Shown here one piece after another: positions 48,938 to 58,849 of a stretch of DNA of 64,000 nt. Origin of the DNA: Clostridia bacterium (GTDB taxonomy: Bacteria > Bacillota > Clostridia > Christensenellales > Borkfalkiaceae); contig JAGHJP010000017.1 of NCBI GenBank assembly GCA_017886575.1, positions 22,921-86,920 on the forward strand, written 5' to 3'. The stretch's first letter is position 1. Each line of letters starts with the position of its first letter. Made by a program: the position numbers and the translations under genes. The notes beneath the pieces were generated by a model. The model was given only the letters and a program-made list of their open reading frames with translations, was not told where the DNA came from and searched no databases.

Positions 48938-51900
48938 TCACTGCACGGTGTCGCCGCCCAGGCGGGATTCGACTTCGGAGAGTTTGACCGAGACGATCTT
49001 GGACACGCCCTTCTCTTCCATGGTGACGCCGAAGAGGGAGTCCGCCTGGTTCATGGTCGGCTTTCTGTGCGTGATGACGATGAACTGCGTTTCTTTGGAG
49101 AACTTTTTCAGATACCGCGCGAAACGGTCGACGTTGGCGTCGTCGAGCGCGGCTTCGATCTCGTCCAGGATACAGAAGGGCATGGGGTTGCTCTTCAGAA
49201 TGGCGAACAAAATGGCGATGGCGGTGAGCGCCTGTTCCCCGCCCGAGAGCAGGGAGATCTTGGTCAGCTTTTTGCCCGGAGGGCAGGCGTTGATCTCCAC
49301 GCCCGCGTCCAGCGGATCCTCGCAGTCGGTATAATCGAGCTGCAATTCCGCCTTGCCGCCGCCGAAGAGCTCCTTGAAGATGTACATGAAGTTTTCGTTG
49401 ATGGTATTGAAGCCCGCGTCGAACCGCTCGCGCATGTCCGCCTTGATCTCTTCGAGCATCTGCCGCGCGTCCTCGATTGCCTTTTCCACGTCGTCGCGCT
49501 GGACGGTCATCTCGTCGTAACGGGTCTTTAACGCCTCATAGTCCTCGAGCGCGTTGGCGTTGACGGGACCGAGCGCCGTGATCTTGCGCTTTAAGGCCGA
49601 TATTTCGTTCGCCGACGATGCAATATCGTATGCGGGGTCGCGCAGGGGCAGGCAGTCCTCGTAGGAGAGGGCGTACGCCTCTTCGATGCGCTGGCGCAGG
49701 TTTTCGAGGTTGGTCTCGATGCGCCCCACTTCCACTTCGCACTTGCCGCGGCGGGCGGTGGCCTCGTTGATCTTCTCCTGCACGCCGCTCTGCGCCGTTT
49801 CCAATTCGATCTGGCGGAGATTGATCTTCTGCTTTTCCGCGCCCGCGCGCTCTATCTCGGCGCGCAGTCTGTCCACGGTCTCCTGTTCGGCTTTGGTGAG
49901 CGCCTGCCGCTCGGCTTCGCGCTCCCAGCGGGCGATCTCCTTTTCGTATTCCGCCATGTCCGCCCTTTGCCGTTCGATGGCGGCATACAGGTCGGCGCGC
50001 TCGCCTTTCAACCGGACGGCGGTCTGCCCGTCGCTCTCGATGCCGCTTGCCACGGAGGCGGCTTCGACCTGCAGGGCATTGTATTGCTCCTGCAAGCCCT
50101 GCCGTTCGGCGCGGCGGTTTTCGCTCTCGCGGCGCTTCTTGTCCCGCTCCTCGTCCGCCTCCACGCGGATCTTGGCGAGCACCTTCTCGCTCTCGGAGCT
50201 TGCCTGCGCCTCGTCGGAGAGGGTGGTTTCCTTCTGTTTCAGTTCGGAAAGAACGCCGTGGTAGACGGTGATGTTCTGTTCGACTTCGCCCACGAGCTGC
50301 TGCAGGGAAGCTTCCTGCTGTTTGACGGTGGCGAGATCGGTCGCCGCCGCCTGAAAGCGCGCGCGCAGTTCTTCGAGTTTGCCCTGTGCCGCGGCGCGGG
50401 AAGCGGCGCTTGCCTCGATCGCGACGCGCAGGCGGGAAAGTTCCTTTTTGCGGGACTGTATCTCCTCCTCGCACTGCTTGATGAGTCGTTCGTTCTGCAA
50501 GAGGTTGCCCGCGTCCTTCTTCCGCGAACCGCCCGTCATGGCGCCGCTGGTGGCGATGATGTCCCCTTCCAGCGTGACGATGCGGAAGGCGTGCGCGTAT
50601 TTGCGCGCGATGCGCACCGCGCTGTCGTTGTTGTCGCAGACCAGCGTGTTGCCGAGCAGGTTTTTGATGACGGGGGCGTAATATTCGTCATATTTGACGA
50701 TGCGGTCGGCAAGCCCCAGCGCGCCCGGCTCGTTCAGCGCCCGCTCCACGTCGCGGCTGTCGTAGCGGGGCCGCATGGAGTCGACGGGCAAAAAGGTGAC
50801 CACGCCGATGTTGTTGCGCTTTAAGAAGGCGATGAGGTCCTTGGCGTGCTCGCTGGTGGCGGTGACGATGTTCTGCATGGCACCGCCGAAGAGCGTTTCG
50901 ATGGCGAGTTCGTATTTGCTTTCGCAGCTGACGATATCGGCGATCATGCCGCGGATGCGCTTGTTGACCTCGGGATCGGTCTTGGCGGCCGACAACAGGC
51001 GGCGCACGGAATCTTTATAGCCCTCGAAACGGTTTTTGAGCCCGACGTACAGATCGAGAGAATTTTCCACGCTCTCGATGCGGGCGTTGCAGGCATAGAT
51101 ATCGGCGTTCAGTTTGTCATATTTTTCCTGCTCCGCGCGGATGACGGCGTTCTGCTTTTCGAGGACTTCGTCCGCCGAGTCGGCGAGCGCCTTCAACTTT
51201 TCGATCTTGCCGGCGCAGATCTTGAGTTCTCCGCGCAGCCCCTCCCGCCGCTTTTCTTCCTTTTCGATGGCGGCGCGCACTTCCTCCATGCGCTCGGCGA
51301 CGGCGGCTTTCTTTGCCGAAAGGCTGCCCATGTTCTCTTTGAGCTGGGACAGGTTTTCGAGCGAAGAGAGCTCGCGCACGCGGTCCTGCATGACGTCCTT
51401 TTCGTAGGAGGCGATCTCCTCGTCGAGCGCCGCTATTTTGACCGCGATCTCCTTGCTTTCCCGCCCGATCTCGTCGGCTCGTTTGCGCTTTTCGGCAACG
51501 GCTTTATCGCATTCTTCCAGGGCATGCCCTATCTCTTCGATGCGTTTCTCGCAGGAAGCAATGTCCTCTTTTGCTCCTTGAAGTTTTTCGCGGAAAGCGT
51601 TCGCCTTTTCCTTGTAGAGGCGGGCGTTGCCGCTCTTTTCGGTGTTGCCGACGGTGTAGCGAAGCAGTTTTTCGTTGAGTTCGGACAGTTGTTTGTCCGC
51701 CGCGTCAAGTTCGGCGCGGTGCCGCTCGCGTTCGTCCAGAATTTCTTCGATCTCGCCGTTGAACCGCGCGATCTCGCCGCTGAGCCGCTCCATCTCGCGG
51801 GTGTAGCGCCCCTTTTCGGTCTCGGCGTTCTCGCGGCGGAATATGTAAGCATTGACCTCGTGGTATTTGAGGTCGGCGGCGTATTCGTTGTATTTCTGCG

Positions 51901-52534
51901 CCGTTTCCGCCTGCTTCGCGAGGGGGGTGAGCTGCCGCTCGGCTTCCGCCATGCGCTGTTTGTAGACGGCGAGGTTGTCCTCGGAGGCTTCGAGTTTGCG
52001 CTCCACTTCCTGCTTGCGCTGCTTCTGGATCATGATACCCGTCGCCTCTTCGAAGATGGTGCGTCTGTCCTCGGGCTTAGAGTTCATGATCTGTGCGACC
52101 TTGCCCTGCCCGATGATGGAATACCCCTCCTTGCCGACGCCCACGCCGTGCAGGAGGGCGACGATGTCCTTGAGGCGGCACTTCTGCCGGTTCAGAAGGT
52201 ATTCGCTTTCGCCGCTACGGTACAGCCGCCGCGTCATTGCCACTTCGCCGTAGTCGATGTCGAAGAGCTTGGAGGAGTTGTCAAAGGTAAGGGTCACTTC
52301 GCAGAAGGAGAGGGAACGGCGCTTTTGCGTGCCGTTGAAAATGACGTCCTGCATGCTGGAGCCGCGCAGGGTCTTGGCGGACTGTTCGCCGAGCACCCAG
52401 CGCACCGCGTCCGCCACGTTGGACTTGCCGCACCCGTTGGGCCCGACGATGCACGTCACGCCGTCCTGGAATGGAATTGTGGTCTTGTCGGCGAACGATT
52501 TGAAGCCGACAAGCTGCATTTCTTTGAGATTCAA
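48938..52534 (-). CDS. smc: chromosome segregation protein SMC
   Basis: VGFKSFADKTTIPF, GPNGCGKSNVADAVRWVLGEQSAKTLRG, long coiled coils with hinge, LSGGEQALTAIAILFAI. Confidence 0.97.
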   Translation of the reverse strand: MNLKEMQLVGFKSFADKTTIPFQDGVTCIVGPNGCGKSNVADAVRWVLGEQSAKTLRGSSMQDVIFNGTQKRRSLSFCEVTLTFDNSSKLFDIDYGEVAMTRRLYRSGESEYLLNRQKCRLKDIVALLHGVGVGKEGYSIIGQGKVAQIMNSKPEDRRTIFEEATGIMIQKQRKQEVERKLEASEDNLAVYKQRMAEAERQLTPLAKQAETAQKYNEYAADLKYHEVNAYIFRRENAETEKGRYTREMERLSGEIARFNGEIEEILDERERHRAELDAADKQLSELNEKLLRYTVGNTEKSGNARLYKEKANAFREKLQGAKEDIASCEKRIEEIGHALEECDKAVAEKRKRADEIGRESKEIAVKIAALDEEIASYEKDVMQDRVRELSSLENLSQLKENMGSLSAKKAAVAERMEEVRAAIEKEEKRREGLRGELKICAGKIEKLKALADSADEVLEKQNAVIRAEQEKYDKLNADIYACNARIESVENSLDLYVGLKNRFEGYKDSVRRLLSAAKTDPEVNKRIRGMIADIVSCESKYELAIETLFGGAMQNIVTATSEHAKDLIAFLKRNNIGVVTFLPVDSMRPRYDSRDVERALNEPGALGLADRIVKYDEYYAPVIKNLLGNTLVCDNNDSAVRIARKYAHAFRIVTLEGDIIATSGAMTGGSRKKDAGNLLQNERLIKQCEEEIQSRKKELSRLRVAIEASAASRAAAQGKLEELRARFQAAATDLATVKQQEASLQQLVGEVEQNITVYHGVLSELKQKETTLSDEAQASSESEKVLAKIRVEADEERDKKRRESENRRAERQGLQEQYNALQVEAASVASGIESDGQTAVRLKGERADLYAAIERQRADMAEYEKEIARWEREAERQALTKAEQETVDRLRAEIERAGAEKQKINLRQIELETAQSGVQEKINEATARRGKCEVEVGRIETNLENLRQRIEEAYALSYEDCLPLRDPAYDIASSANEISALKRKITALGPVNANALEDYEALKTRYDEMTVQRDDVEKAIEDARQMLEEIKADMRERFDAGFNTINENFMYIFKELFGGGKAELQLDYTDCEDPLDAGVEINACPPGKKLTKISLLSGGEQALTAIAILFAILKSNPMPFCILDEIEAALDDANVDRFARYLKKFSKETQFIVITHRKPTMNQADSLFGVTMEEKGVSKIVSVKLSEVESRLGGDTVQ

Positions 52535-52537
52535 GGT

Positions 52538-53236
52538 TTATTCTCCGTTCCTTAACGATTCGAGTACTTTCTTTGCCGCCGCCTGCTCGGCTTCGGCCTT
52601 GCTGCCGCCTTCGCCCGTGCCCGACCGCCCCTGCGCGCTGGCGCGCACGCGGAAAACGGGACGGTGATCGGGCCCTGTCTTTTCCAAAAGTTCATACTCC
52701 GCACGGGGCATGCCCGCGCCTTGCAGGTATTCCTGCAACATTCCCTTGTAATTTTTGCTCCCGCCGTCGCCGAGGATCTTTTCCCGCTCAAAACGGATGA
52801 GTTTATCCGTGATAAACTGTCTTGCCGCGGACATGCCCCCGTCCAGATAGATGCCAGCCGCCACCGCCTCGAAGAGGCTGGCGACGGGTTTTTTGCCAAT
52901 GTTCTCGCGCTTGCCCGAAAAGAGGAGAAAGCGTTCCAGCCCCAGCCGTTCGACCGTGGCGCGCAGCACGCTGTTGGCAACGAATTTCTTTCTGAGCTCG
53001 GTCATGTCCCCTTCGTCTTCGCCCGAGCGGAGATAGAGCATTTCGGACACGCACAGTTCGATGACCGCGTCGCCCAGAAATTCCAGCCGCTCGTTGTTGC
53101 TGCCGGACGCCGAAGAAAGAGTGAAGCACCGCTTTAAGAGCGCCTTGTCGCGGAAGGAATAGCCGATGATCTTCTCGATCTCCTCCGCGCGCCCGCACGC
53201 GGCGTTCTCCCCGCCCGCGATTTTTCCGTCAGGCAT
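52538..53236 (-). CDS. rnc: ribonuclease III
   Basis: NERLEFLGDAVIELCVSEML, VASLFEAVAAGIYLDGG, dsRBD at C terminus. Confidence 0.96.
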   Translation of the reverse strand: MPDGKIAGGENAACGRAEEIEKIIGYSFRDKALLKRCFTLSSASGSNNERLEFLGDAVIELCVSEMLYLRSGEDEGDMTELRKKFVANSVLRATVERLGLERFLLFSGKRENIGKKPVASLFEAVAAGIYLDGGMSAARQFITDKLIRFEREKILGDGGSKNYKGMLQEYLQGAGMPRAEYELLEKTGPDHRPVFRVRASAQGRSGTGEGGSKAEAEQAAAKKVLESLRNGE

Positions 53237-54275
53237 TTTCTTCGCGGCAGGCGGCTTCGACCGCCTGCAGGTCCACGGCGGCGAGCGTCCGTTCGATGTT
53301 CTCGGTGAGATGATGCTCGTACGCCTCGGCGGCCTTCAGGACGGAAGCGCAGATGGACTTTGCCTTGGACGAGCCGTGCGATTTGACGACGATCTTTTTG
53401 AGGCCCAGAAAGACCGAACCGCCGTACTTGTGATAGTCGAGCATGGATTTGAGCTTGCCGACCGTGCCCCAGGCGCAGAGCAGCCCGAGTTTGTTGAAGA
53501 AACTCTCGTTTGCCGCCTTTTTGAGCACTTCGCTGACCGTCTTGCCGCAGCCCTCCATGGCTTTGAGCGCGACGTTGCCCGAGAAACCGTCGGACACGAT
53601 GACGTCGAAATCGCTGTACATGATGTCCCGCCCTTCGGCGTTGCCGCCGAAGTTGATGCAGTCCATTTTGGAGAGCAGTTTATACGCCGCCTGATGGACC
53701 TCGTCCCCCTTGTGCGCCTCCGCGCCGTTGTTCAGGAGCCCCACTTTGGGATTTTCCACGCCGTAAGCCGCCTTGGCGTACGCCGAAGCCATGATGGCGA
53801 AGTGAGCGAAGTTGACGGGCTTACAGTCGAGATTGGCGCCGCAGTCGCAAAGAAGGGTCTGCGTGCCGCGCACGTTGGGGAGCGCGGGGCAGAGCGCGGG
53901 GCGGGAAATGCCCTTGATGCGCCCGATCATAAAGATGCCGCCCGCGAGGGTGGCGCCCGTCGATCCCGCCGTGACCAGCGCGCACACTTCGGGGTCCTTT
54001 TTCAGGCGGTCAAAGGCGACGGTCAGCGAGCTGTCCGTCAGGGTGCGGATGGCTTTGGTGGGCACGTCGTCGTTCGTGATGACCTGCGTACAATGCACGA
54101 CTTCGACGCGGGCGGGGTCGTATTTATATTTTGCGAGTTCCGCCTCTACCTTTGCCCTGTCCCCCGTCAGCACCACGGCGAGGTCGGCGCGCTGCTCCAA
54201 AGACTGTACCGCGCCCTTTACGATTTCCGCGGGGGCGTTGTCGCCGCCCATCGCGTCGATGACGATTTTGATCAT
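53229..54275 (-). CDS. plsX: phosphate acyltransferase PlsX
   Basis: IKIVIDAMGGDNAPAEIVKGAV, VTAGSTGATLAGG, VGLLNNGAEAHKGDE. Confidence 0.96.
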   Translation of the reverse strand: MIKIVIDAMGGDNAPAEIVKGAVQSLEQRADLAVVLTGDRAKVEAELAKYKYDPARVEVVHCTQVITNDDVPTKAIRTLTDSSLTVAFDRLKKDPEVCALVTAGSTGATLAGGIFMIGRIKGISRPALCPALPNVRGTQTLLCDCGANLDCKPVNFAHFAIMASAYAKAAYGVENPKVGLLNNGAEAHKGDEVHQAAYKLLSKMDCINFGGNAEGRDIMYSDFDVIVSDGFSGNVALKAMEGCGKTVSEVLKKAANESFFNKLGLLCAWGTVGKLKSMLDYHKYGGSVFLGLKKIVVKSHGSSKAKSICASVLKAAEAYEHHLTENIERTLAAVDLQAVEAACREENA

Positions 54276-54349
54276 TTTCCGGTTCTTCTCCTCGAATTTT
54301 TTGCCGGACGAAGGCGCGCGCCCGCGTCCGAAAACATTACGCTCTTTTC

Positions 54350-54378
54350 ATTATACCATCTTCGGAAAAAAATTTCAA
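54350..54378 (-). promoter_or_regulatory. sigma-A promoter for plsX operon
   Basis: Minus strand TTGAAA-17 nt-TATAAT. Confidence 0.7.
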
Positions 54379-55355
54379 TCGTTTTGCGCAACTTTCCCGC
54401 AGGAATTGCTTCCCTCCGCCCTCTCCCCTGCTTCGGGGACTTCCTCCGCCGTTTCCGTCCGCTTTTTCTGCACCTTCCCCTGCACGAAGGCATAGGTGTC
54501 GCGACGGATACGCACGCACCGCAGGCGCCTGCCGCGGCGGTAGACGAACAGATAGCTCTCGCTCTTCATCCCCTCCTTCTCCCGTTTGAGCACGCAGTCC
54601 TCTTCCCCCTCGACGACCTCGGCGGGCGGCGGGGAAAGGCGCCGCAAGACCACGCTCTCCGTGCGGTATTCGTCCGCCGTTTTCCGCCCGTATATCTCGG
54701 CGGTGACGCTGTTTTTTTCCGTGTACATGCGGATGACGGCGGGGGCGGGCGAGGGATTGCAAAAGCGCAGGTCGCTCGCCGAAGACACCATGGCGTCGAG
54801 AGAGGGCGGCACATATCCCACGCGCAGGGAGTGCGCGTGCACCTCGGTGACCGTCATGCCCGCCAAAAGGGCGGCATTATAGAGGGTGGTGCTGACCTGG
54901 CAGACCCCGCCGCCCGTGCCCCGCACGAATTCTCCCTCGAAGATGACGGGCGCCTCCTGAAAGCCCCGTGCCTTGGTGCGTTCCCCCACCCGCCCGTTGA
55001 AGGAAAACGCGCCTCCCGCGGGCAGGACGCAGCCGTCGATCTTTCGGCTTGCCAGGCGGATATTGTGCGATCGGGTGAGATTGGAACCGTCGAATTCGGT
55101 GGTGAAACGACTCAGAAGCACTTCCTTCTTTGTCCCGCCGACGGGGGAAGCGGGACGCGGAGAAAGGCAGAGCGCGTCCGCGGTTTGCGCGGCGGCGCGG
55201 CAAGGCGGCACGGTTTTTGCCGCAAAAGGAAAAATAAGGCAGAGAAAAAGAAAAAAGGCGGCCGCCATGCCCGCGAACGCCTTGATTTTTCTTCCCTTTC
55301 CGAAAATATTTTTCCTCGGGCATGCCCCCCGCAAAAACCGCCTCATCGTTTTCAT
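54375..55355 (-). CDS. VanW-family exported protein
   Basis: N-terminal TM; RSHNIRLASRKIDGCVLPAGGAFSFNGRVGERTKARGFQEAPVI, GGGVCQVSTTLYNAALLAGM. Confidence 0.92.
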   Translation of the reverse strand: MKTMRRFLRGACPRKNIFGKGRKIKAFAGMAAAFFLFLCLIFPFAAKTVPPCRAAAQTADALCLSPRPASPVGGTKKEVLLSRFTTEFDGSNLTRSHNIRLASRKIDGCVLPAGGAFSFNGRVGERTKARGFQEAPVIFEGEFVRGTGGGVCQVSTTLYNAALLAGMTVTEVHAHSLRVGYVPPSLDAMVSSASDLRFCNPSPAPAVIRMYTEKNSVTAEIYGRKTADEYRTESVVLRRLSPPPAEVVEGEEDCVLKREKEGMKSESYLFVYRRGRRLRCVRIRRDTYAFVQGKVQKKRTETAEEVPEAGERAEGSNSCGKVAQND

Positions 55356-55376
55356 CGTTTCCCCCTCTTCCGTTTC

Positions 55377-56210
55377 TCAAACGCAAAAATGCACGGCGCG
55401 CAGAAATGCCTCGTCCGGCTCGAAGAAGGGCACGCCGAGGGTGCGCCCGCCGCCGTCGCGGTGAAAGTCGCTGCCGCCCGTCCTGAAAAGCCCCAACTCC
55501 TCGCAGAGCGAGAGATAGTACGCCGTCTCTTCCGCAGTATGCGTGGGATAGGTGCATTCTATACCGTCCAGCCCGCGGTCTTTCAGCTGCCGTATGAGCG
55601 CCGCGCGCTCCTCGAAGGGCAGCCATATCCGCCCGGGGTGGGCAAGACAGGCGACCCCGCCGAGGGAATGCAGCATTTCGATCGCCTCGACGGGCGTGGG
55701 CCTGCCGACATAGGAATAAGTGGGCGAATCGGGCTGAAAACAGTCCAGGAATGCCCCTTTGAGGTTGGGATAGAACCCCTTTTTGACGAGCGCCGAGGCG
55801 ATGTGCAGGGTGTGCACGGGCACGTCCGCCTTGCGCTCCGCCAGCACGTCCTCCCGCGAAAGGCGGATGTCTTTATACTTTTTCAGCCTTTCCAGCACGT
55901 CGTCCAGCCGTTCGTCCGCCAGCCGCGCGCGCTCCCGCTGCAACGCGGCGCAGAGGGGGGACGCGGCGTCGTAGCCGTACCCCGTGACGTGCACCTTGGT
56001 CTTGCCCTCGTAGGCGGAGATCTCCACGCCCGTGAGATACCCCACGCCCGCGGCGGCAAACGCCGCGCGCTTTTCCCCGTCCCCCGCAAAGTTGTCGTGG
56101 TCGGTCAAAGAAGCGAGCTCCACCCCGCTCTGGCGGCAGAGAACCGCCAATTCCGCGGGCATGTACTGCCCGTCCGACCAGACGGAATGCATGTGCAGAT
56201 CGGCCTTCAT
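55377..56210 (-). CDS. PHP-domain phosphoesterase
   Basis: MKADLHMHSVWSDGQY, LASLTDHDNFAG, GVACLAHPGR, RTGGSDFHRDG. Confidence 0.93.
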   Translation of the reverse strand: MKADLHMHSVWSDGQYMPAELAVLCRQSGVELASLTDHDNFAGDGEKRAAFAAAGVGYLTGVEISAYEGKTKVHVTGYGYDAASPLCAALQRERARLADERLDDVLERLKKYKDIRLSREDVLAERKADVPVHTLHIASALVKKGFYPNLKGAFLDCFQPDSPTYSYVGRPTPVEAIEMLHSLGGVACLAHPGRIWLPFEERAALIRQLKDRGLDGIECTYPTHTAEETAYYLSLCEELGLFRTGGSDFHRDGGGRTLGVPFFEPDEAFLRAVHFCV

Positions 56211-57292
56211 TTTACGATTTTCCCTCCCGCGATGCGGATCTTGTTGCAGTCCCTGCCGTAGAGCACGCGCTCGGCGTGCGTGCAGGTGACGATGGTCTGG
56301 ACGCCCTGCAGCCTGGATACGAGTTTCTTGCGGCGGGGCAAGTCCAATTCGCTCATCACGTCGTCCAGAATGAGCACGGGGTATTCGCCCGCGCGCTCCC
56401 TGAAAATTTCCAGCTCGGCGAGTTTCAGGGCGAGCGCCGCCGTGCGTGCCTGTCCCTGCGAGGCGTAGCCCTTGGCGTCCAATTCACCGATGGATATTCT
56501 CATATCGTCGCGGTGGGGCCCGACGGTGGTGAACCCGAGGCGCAGATCCTTCTCGTACGCTCCGCTCATTTCCCGTTGAAGGCGCGCGCACACTTCCGCC
56601 TCGTCCCCCTCGTAGACCCTATCCATGCCCAAAGATAACCGTTCGGCGCCGTCGGTGAGATAGGCGTGCGCCTCGGCGGCGAGCGGGGCGAGCCGCGCGG
56701 TAAAATCGGCGCGGGCGCACACCACGCGGGCGGCGTACAGGCAGAGCTGTTCGTCCCACACGGGCAAGGTCTCGAGCACCAGAGACACGTCGCGGTTCTT
56801 CAAAAGCGCGTTGCGCTGTTCCAGGATCTTATTGTACCGCAAAAGGGCGGTGTAGTACCCCCGCGAAAGCTGGGAGATGGAGAGGTTCAGAAACCTTCTG
56901 CGCTCGTCCGGCCCGTCCTGGATGAGCCGCAACTCTCCCGGGGAGAAAAACACGCTGTTGACGTTGCCCAAAAGGTCGGCGTTTTTGGCGATCTTCGTGC
57001 CGTTGACGCGGATCTCGCGGGCGTTTTCGCCGATGTCCGCCTCGATGGACACGTCGCCGTAGCGGTTGGAAGCGAGGGCGGAGATGCGGGCGCGGTCGGC
57101 GCCCGCACGGATGAGCTGGCGGTCGTGGCGGATGCGCAGGGAAGAGCCCGTGCAGAGATAAAAGACCGCCTCGGCGCAGTTGGTCTTGCCCTGGGCGTTC
57201 TTGCCGAACAGGATGTTGAGCCCCGGCGAAAACGAGAACTCCTCCTCCTCGTAATTCCTGAAATTTTTGAGGGACAATTTTTTTATTTGCAT
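56207..57292 (-). CDS. recF: DNA replication/repair protein RecF
   Basis: LSLKNFRNYEEEEFSFSPGLNILFGKNAQGKTNCAEAVFYL, SQGQARTAALALKLAE, LILDDVMSELD. Confidence 0.96.
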   Translation of the reverse strand: MQIKKLSLKNFRNYEEEEFSFSPGLNILFGKNAQGKTNCAEAVFYLCTGSSLRIRHDRQLIRAGADRARISALASNRYGDVSIEADIGENAREIRVNGTKIAKNADLLGNVNSVFFSPGELRLIQDGPDERRRFLNLSISQLSRGYYTALLRYNKILEQRNALLKNRDVSLVLETLPVWDEQLCLYAARVVCARADFTARLAPLAAEAHAYLTDGAERLSLGMDRVYEGDEAEVCARLQREMSGAYEKDLRLGFTTVGPHRDDMRISIGELDAKGYASQGQARTAALALKLAELEIFRERAGEYPVLILDDVMSELDLPRRKKLVSRLQGVQTIVTCTHAERVLYGRDCNKIRIAGGKIVK

Positions 57293-57406
57293 AATCTTGA
57301 AATGAGAGGCAAAATCACTTTCTTTTCGGCGGATTTTGTATTATAATGGATAGTACGATTATACCACATTCTCGGGAAAAACGCAAAAACTTTTGAGAGG
57401 GAAAAC

Positions 57407-58747
57407 ATGACCGAAAAGACGCAAATCGATTTTATCTGGAAAAAAATAAGCGAGAAGGCGCAGAAACTCATCCCGCAGATGACCTACTCGGCATACGTGG
57501 AACCCATCGTGCCCGTGGACATCGCCGGGCGCAAGATCGTCCTGCGCGTCGTTTCGGAGATGGGCGCGGACATCCTCATGAAAAAGTACGTCGACCAGCT
57601 CAAAGAGGCGGTCGTACAGGCAGGCGCGGGCCTGACCGGGTTCATCTTCGTCGTGGACGGCAGCGACGTGTACACCATGGAAAACGCCGCCGCCGAGGAG
57701 GACGACTTCGAACCCCTGCCCATCGACAAGCGGTTCACCTTCGAGTCCTTCGTACCCGGGCCCTCCAATAAATTCGTGTACGCGGCGGCGAAGGCGGTGG
57801 CGGAAAACCCGGGCGCCTCCTTCAACCCCCTCTTCATCTATGGCAGTACGGGCCTCGGCAAGACCCACCTGATGCAGGCGATCGCCAACGACATCCGCGA
57901 AAAAAAGCCCTCGATGAAGGTACTGTATACCACCTGCGAAAAGTTCCTGAACGAAGTCATCGACAACATGCTGACCAAGAACGGCGGGCGGGACAAGGAC
58001 GCCCTCTTCCGCGCGCACTACCGCAACGCCGACGTGCTTCTGGTGGACGACATTCAGTTCATTTCCAAAAAACTCGCCGTGCAGGAGGCGTTTTTCCACA
58101 CCTTCAACGAACTGTTCGCGCAGAACAAGCAGATCATCATCTCCTCCGACCGTCCCCCCAAGGAGATCGCCGCCCTCGAAGACAGGCTGCGCACCCGCTT
58201 CGAAGGGGGACTGACCGCGGACATACAACCGCCCGACCTGGAGACCAAGATCGCCATCTTAAAGCGCAAAGCGCTCGAAAAGAAGTGCGTGCTGCCCGAG
58301 GACGTCCTGGAATTTCTCGCCAAGGATTCGGGCACGGACGTGCGCACCCTCGAAGGCAGGCTGACCAAACTGCTGTTTGCCGCCAAACTGCACGAAGAAC
58401 CCATCTCCCTGAAACTCGCCAAGCTGGCGCTGAGCGAATCGGTGCCCGAAGAGCAGGAGACAGTCACGCCCGAAGCGGTCATCAAGAGCGTGTGTTCGTA
58501 CTATAAAATTTCCAAGACCGAACTTTTGGGCAAGAACAAAAAGCAGGAGATCGTGCGCGCACGGCAGATATGCGCCTATCTCATGTGCGAGATGCTCTCC
58601 CTGCCCCTCGTCAACGTCGGCAAACTCCTTGCCCGCGACCATGCGACCATCATCCACTCCCGCGACAAGATCGCCGATTTCATCAAGATCAACGACCGCG
58701 TGGCAAAGGACGTGGACGACATCAAGAACATCGTCTTAAAGCAGTAA
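57407..58747 (+). CDS. dnaA: chromosomal replication initiator DnaA
   Basis: NPLFIYGSTGLGKTHLMQAIAN, VLLVDDIQFI, SSDRPPKEI, C-terminal DNA-binding LLARDHATIIHSRDKI. Confidence 0.98.
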   Translation: MTEKTQIDFIWKKISEKAQKLIPQMTYSAYVEPIVPVDIAGRKIVLRVVSEMGADILMKKYVDQLKEAVVQAGAGLTGFIFVVDGSDVYTMENAAAEEDDFEPLPIDKRFTFESFVPGPSNKFVYAAAKAVAENPGASFNPLFIYGSTGLGKTHLMQAIANDIREKKPSMKVLYTTCEKFLNEVIDNMLTKNGGRDKDALFRAHYRNADVLLVDDIQFISKKLAVQEAFFHTFNELFAQNKQIIISSDRPPKEIAALEDRLRTRFEGGLTADIQPPDLETKIAILKRKALEKKCVLPEDVLEFLAKDSGTDVRTLEGRLTKLLFAAKLHEEPISLKLAKLALSESVPEEQETVTPEAVIKSVCSYYKISKTELLGKNKKQEIVRARQICAYLMCEMLSLPLVNVGKLLARDHATIIHSRDKIADFIKINDRVAKDVDDIKNIVLKQ

Positions 58748-58849
58748 ACGGGTCTTTCGGCCGGTGCATGCCCGCATATAACGATATTTTGAAGGACGGC
58801 ACTCTTCTTAATCGGCGAACTTAAAAGCAAGCCCACGGCTCGCGCAACT

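Noticed and set aside
53166-56261. 1031-aa plus-strand ORF antisense to rnc, plsX, the VanW-family gene and the PHP gene
   Set aside because: Spans four well-supported minus-strand genes; Arg/His/Gly-rich composition typical of antisense frames in high-GC DNA.
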